NCBI GenBank assembly: GCA_049965515.1
Contig: JBMFWG010000038.1
Span: 1-17,054 of the forward strand
From: UBA4572 sp049965515
GTDB taxonomy: Bacteria; Nitrospirota; Leptospirillia; Leptospirillales; Leptospirillaceae
DNA: 17,054 nt
Direction of reading: 5' to 3'
In this document: in pieces, positions 16,583-17,054 of the stretch
Layout of the letters: every line of letters starts with the position of its first letter
Position numbering within the stretch: position 1 is the stretch's first letter
Notes under the pieces: generated by a model
The model's input: only the letters and a program-made list of their open reading frames with translations
Database searches by the model: none
Told to the model about the DNA's origin: nothing
Translations under genes and position numbers: made by a program

Positions 16583-16604
16583 GTTCGGGGAATTCTTCCC
16601 GAAC
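16583..16604. promoter_or_regulatory. Candidate operator: 22-bp inverted repeat upstream of gspC
   Basis: GTTCGGG (16583-16589) is the exact reverse complement of CCCGAAC (16598-16604), around an 8-base centre that holds GAATTC. If transcribed rightward, the stem extends by a G-U and an A-U pair. Its place about 60 bases before gspC and 100 bases before the thiS -10 fits a repressor or activator site. No T-run follows, so it is not a terminator. Confidence 0.4.
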
Positions 16605-16691
16605 GCCGCCGGAGTCAGTCCCCCTGACAAGAAGGATTATTCGCAACTCAGACGTGATGGTCGATGATCTCTGAGTTTTAGGGACCTTTCG

Positions 16692-16703
16692 GTATTATAA
16701 TAC
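16692..16703. promoter_or_regulatory. Palindromic, possibly bidirectional -10 element
   Basis: The 12 bases GTATTATAATAC are a perfect palindrome, giving TATAAT on the + strand (16696-16701) towards thiS and on the - strand (16699-16694) towards gspC. The + strand -35 is poor, so activation or another sigma factor may be needed. The - strand has TGTTCA (16722-16717) at 17-bp spacing, matching the -35 consensus at three of six positions. Confidence 0.45.
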
Positions 16704-16748
16704 AAGAAGGCAAAAATGAACATTGAGGCGAAGGGGGGATCAGCGAGT

Positions 16749-16949
16749 ATGGAGATTGTTGTGAACGGGGAGCGACGCACCGTGGGGGAGGCCCTCACCC
16801 TTCAGGAGCTCGTCCGGGAGATGGGGTTTCTGGAGAAGCCGGTTGTCTGCGAGGTGAACCTCTCCATTGTCTCCCGGAAGGATTGGGCTGAAACCGTCTT
16901 GTCTCCGGAGGACACCGTCGAGGTGATCGGGTTTGTGGGGGGAGGGTGA
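16749..16949 (+). CDS. thiS: Thiamine biosynthesis sulfur carrier protein ThiS
   Basis: This 66-residue ubiquitin-like protein starts with the family-typical MEIVVNGE and ends in GFVGGG, the di-glycine tail that is adenylated and thiocarboxylated to donate sulfur for the thiazole ring of thiamine. It acts in the cytosol with ThiF, ThiG and ThiH or ThiO. An in-frame ATG at 16716 would add 11 residues, but it lies only about 8 bases after the predicted transcription start and would be unusual for ThiS. The chosen ATG has AAGGGGGG (16731-16738) ten bases upstream. A strong ribosome binding site right after the stop suggests that thiG should follow. Confidence 0.9.
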   Translation: MEIVVNGERRTVGEALTLQELVREMGFLEKPVVCEVNLSIVSRKDWAETVLSPEDTVEVIGFVGGG

Positions 16950-16980
16950 CCTCGTGGCAGAGTGAGGGAGGAGGCAACGG

Positions 16981-16998
16981 GTGAGCGACAAATTTTAG
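16981..16998 (+). pseudogene. Possible interrupted start of thiG
   Basis: GGGAGGAGG (16966-16974) lies six bases before a GTG at 16981, an excellent translation start in the position expected for thiG behind thiS. The frame reads only VSDKF before TAG at 16996-16998. Composition changes to AT-rich at the same point, so a gene start may have been cut off by inserted DNA. It is too short to identify by sequence; the thiG name is inference from gene order. Confidence 0.3.
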
Positions 16999-17054
16999 GA
17001 CCAAAAATAATCTTGCAAGTAACTATTTTAAGGCATGACTGTTGACTCATAACC
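16995..17054. other. AT-rich tail at the window edge (possible mobile-element end)
   Basis: The last 60 bases are about one-third G+C, in clear contrast to the GC-rich genes before them, and contain no convincing complete gene. On the - strand an ATG at 17050 opens a frame, but it runs back into the thiS region and is not credible there. This may be the end of an insertion sequence or simply an AT-rich intergenic region; the window ends before it can be resolved. Confidence 0.3.

Larger units (their letters stand above)
16525..16748. promoter_or_regulatory. Divergent control region between gspC and thiS
   Basis: About 220 bases without a gene separate the two divergent starts. They contain a 22-bp near-palindrome (16583-16604), a short repeat GTCAG/CTGAC (16614-16618 with 16624-16628), and a perfect 12-bp palindrome (16692-16703) that offers TATAAT to both strands. 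Both transcripts must begin here. Confidence 0.6.

Noticed and set aside
17020..17054. Partial tRNA-Met suggested by CTCATAACC at the window end
   Set aside because: The bases before it do not form the required anticodon stem or D-arm, so there is no support for a tRNA.

Overview
The window is GC-rich, gene-dense bacterial DNA. A divergent CcoN-type oxidase subunit, a complete-looking type II secretion operon with a Leptospira/delta-proteobacterium-style GspN, and the general style of the genes suggest an acidophilic iron oxidiser of the Leptospirillum type (Nitrospirota). That assignment is inference from gene content; there is no rRNA or other direct marker here.

Left arm (1-6208, + strand). 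After a short non-coding stretch with a strong 14-bp hairpin (7-44) comes a four-helix membrane metallophosphoesterase (211-1440) that ends in an intrinsic terminator. A sigma70-type promoter lying inside nested inverted repeats (1504-1590) then drives a stand-alone cbb3-type oxidase catalytic subunit (CcoN-like, 1652-3025). It has its own terminator, and no CcoO, CcoP or CcoQ follows. Next are two translationally coupled genes: a MoxR/NorQ/CbbQ-type AAA+ ATPase carrying a fused three-helix membrane anchor (3161-4507), and a NorD/CbbO/CoxE-type von Willebrand A protein (4508-6208). Relatives of this pair activate metal enzymes, including the heme-copper nitric oxide reductase, so the neighbourhood reads as an oxidase catalytic subunit with a dedicated metallo-chaperone or activation machine.

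Right arm (6261-16524, - strand). One long operon reads gspC-D-E-F-G-N-L-M-K, with overlaps or short gaps. It encodes the inner-membrane platform (C, F, L, M), the ATPase (E), the secretin (D), the major pseudopilin (G), the tip pseudopilin (K) and GspN. The minor pseudopilins H, I and J and the prepilin peptidase O are not in the window; the slot where H-I-J usually sit holds N-L-M, and K has moved to the end. The operon converges on the VWA gene with only 52 bp between stop codons and no clear terminator.

Right edge (16525-17054). A 0.2-kb divergent control region contains a 22-bp palindrome and a perfect 12-bp palindrome that presents TATAAT on both strands. It separates gspC from thiS (+ strand). 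Just after thiS there is a strong ribosome binding site and a GTG start that reads only five codons before a stop. From there the sequence turns sharply AT-rich to the window edge, which looks like a junction, possibly a mobile-element insertion into thiG.

The parts most worth attention are the CcoN plus membrane-anchored AAA+/VWA module, the Glu-to-Gln change in the CcoN proximal-ligand region, the palindromic promoter of ccoN, and the rearranged secretion operon.
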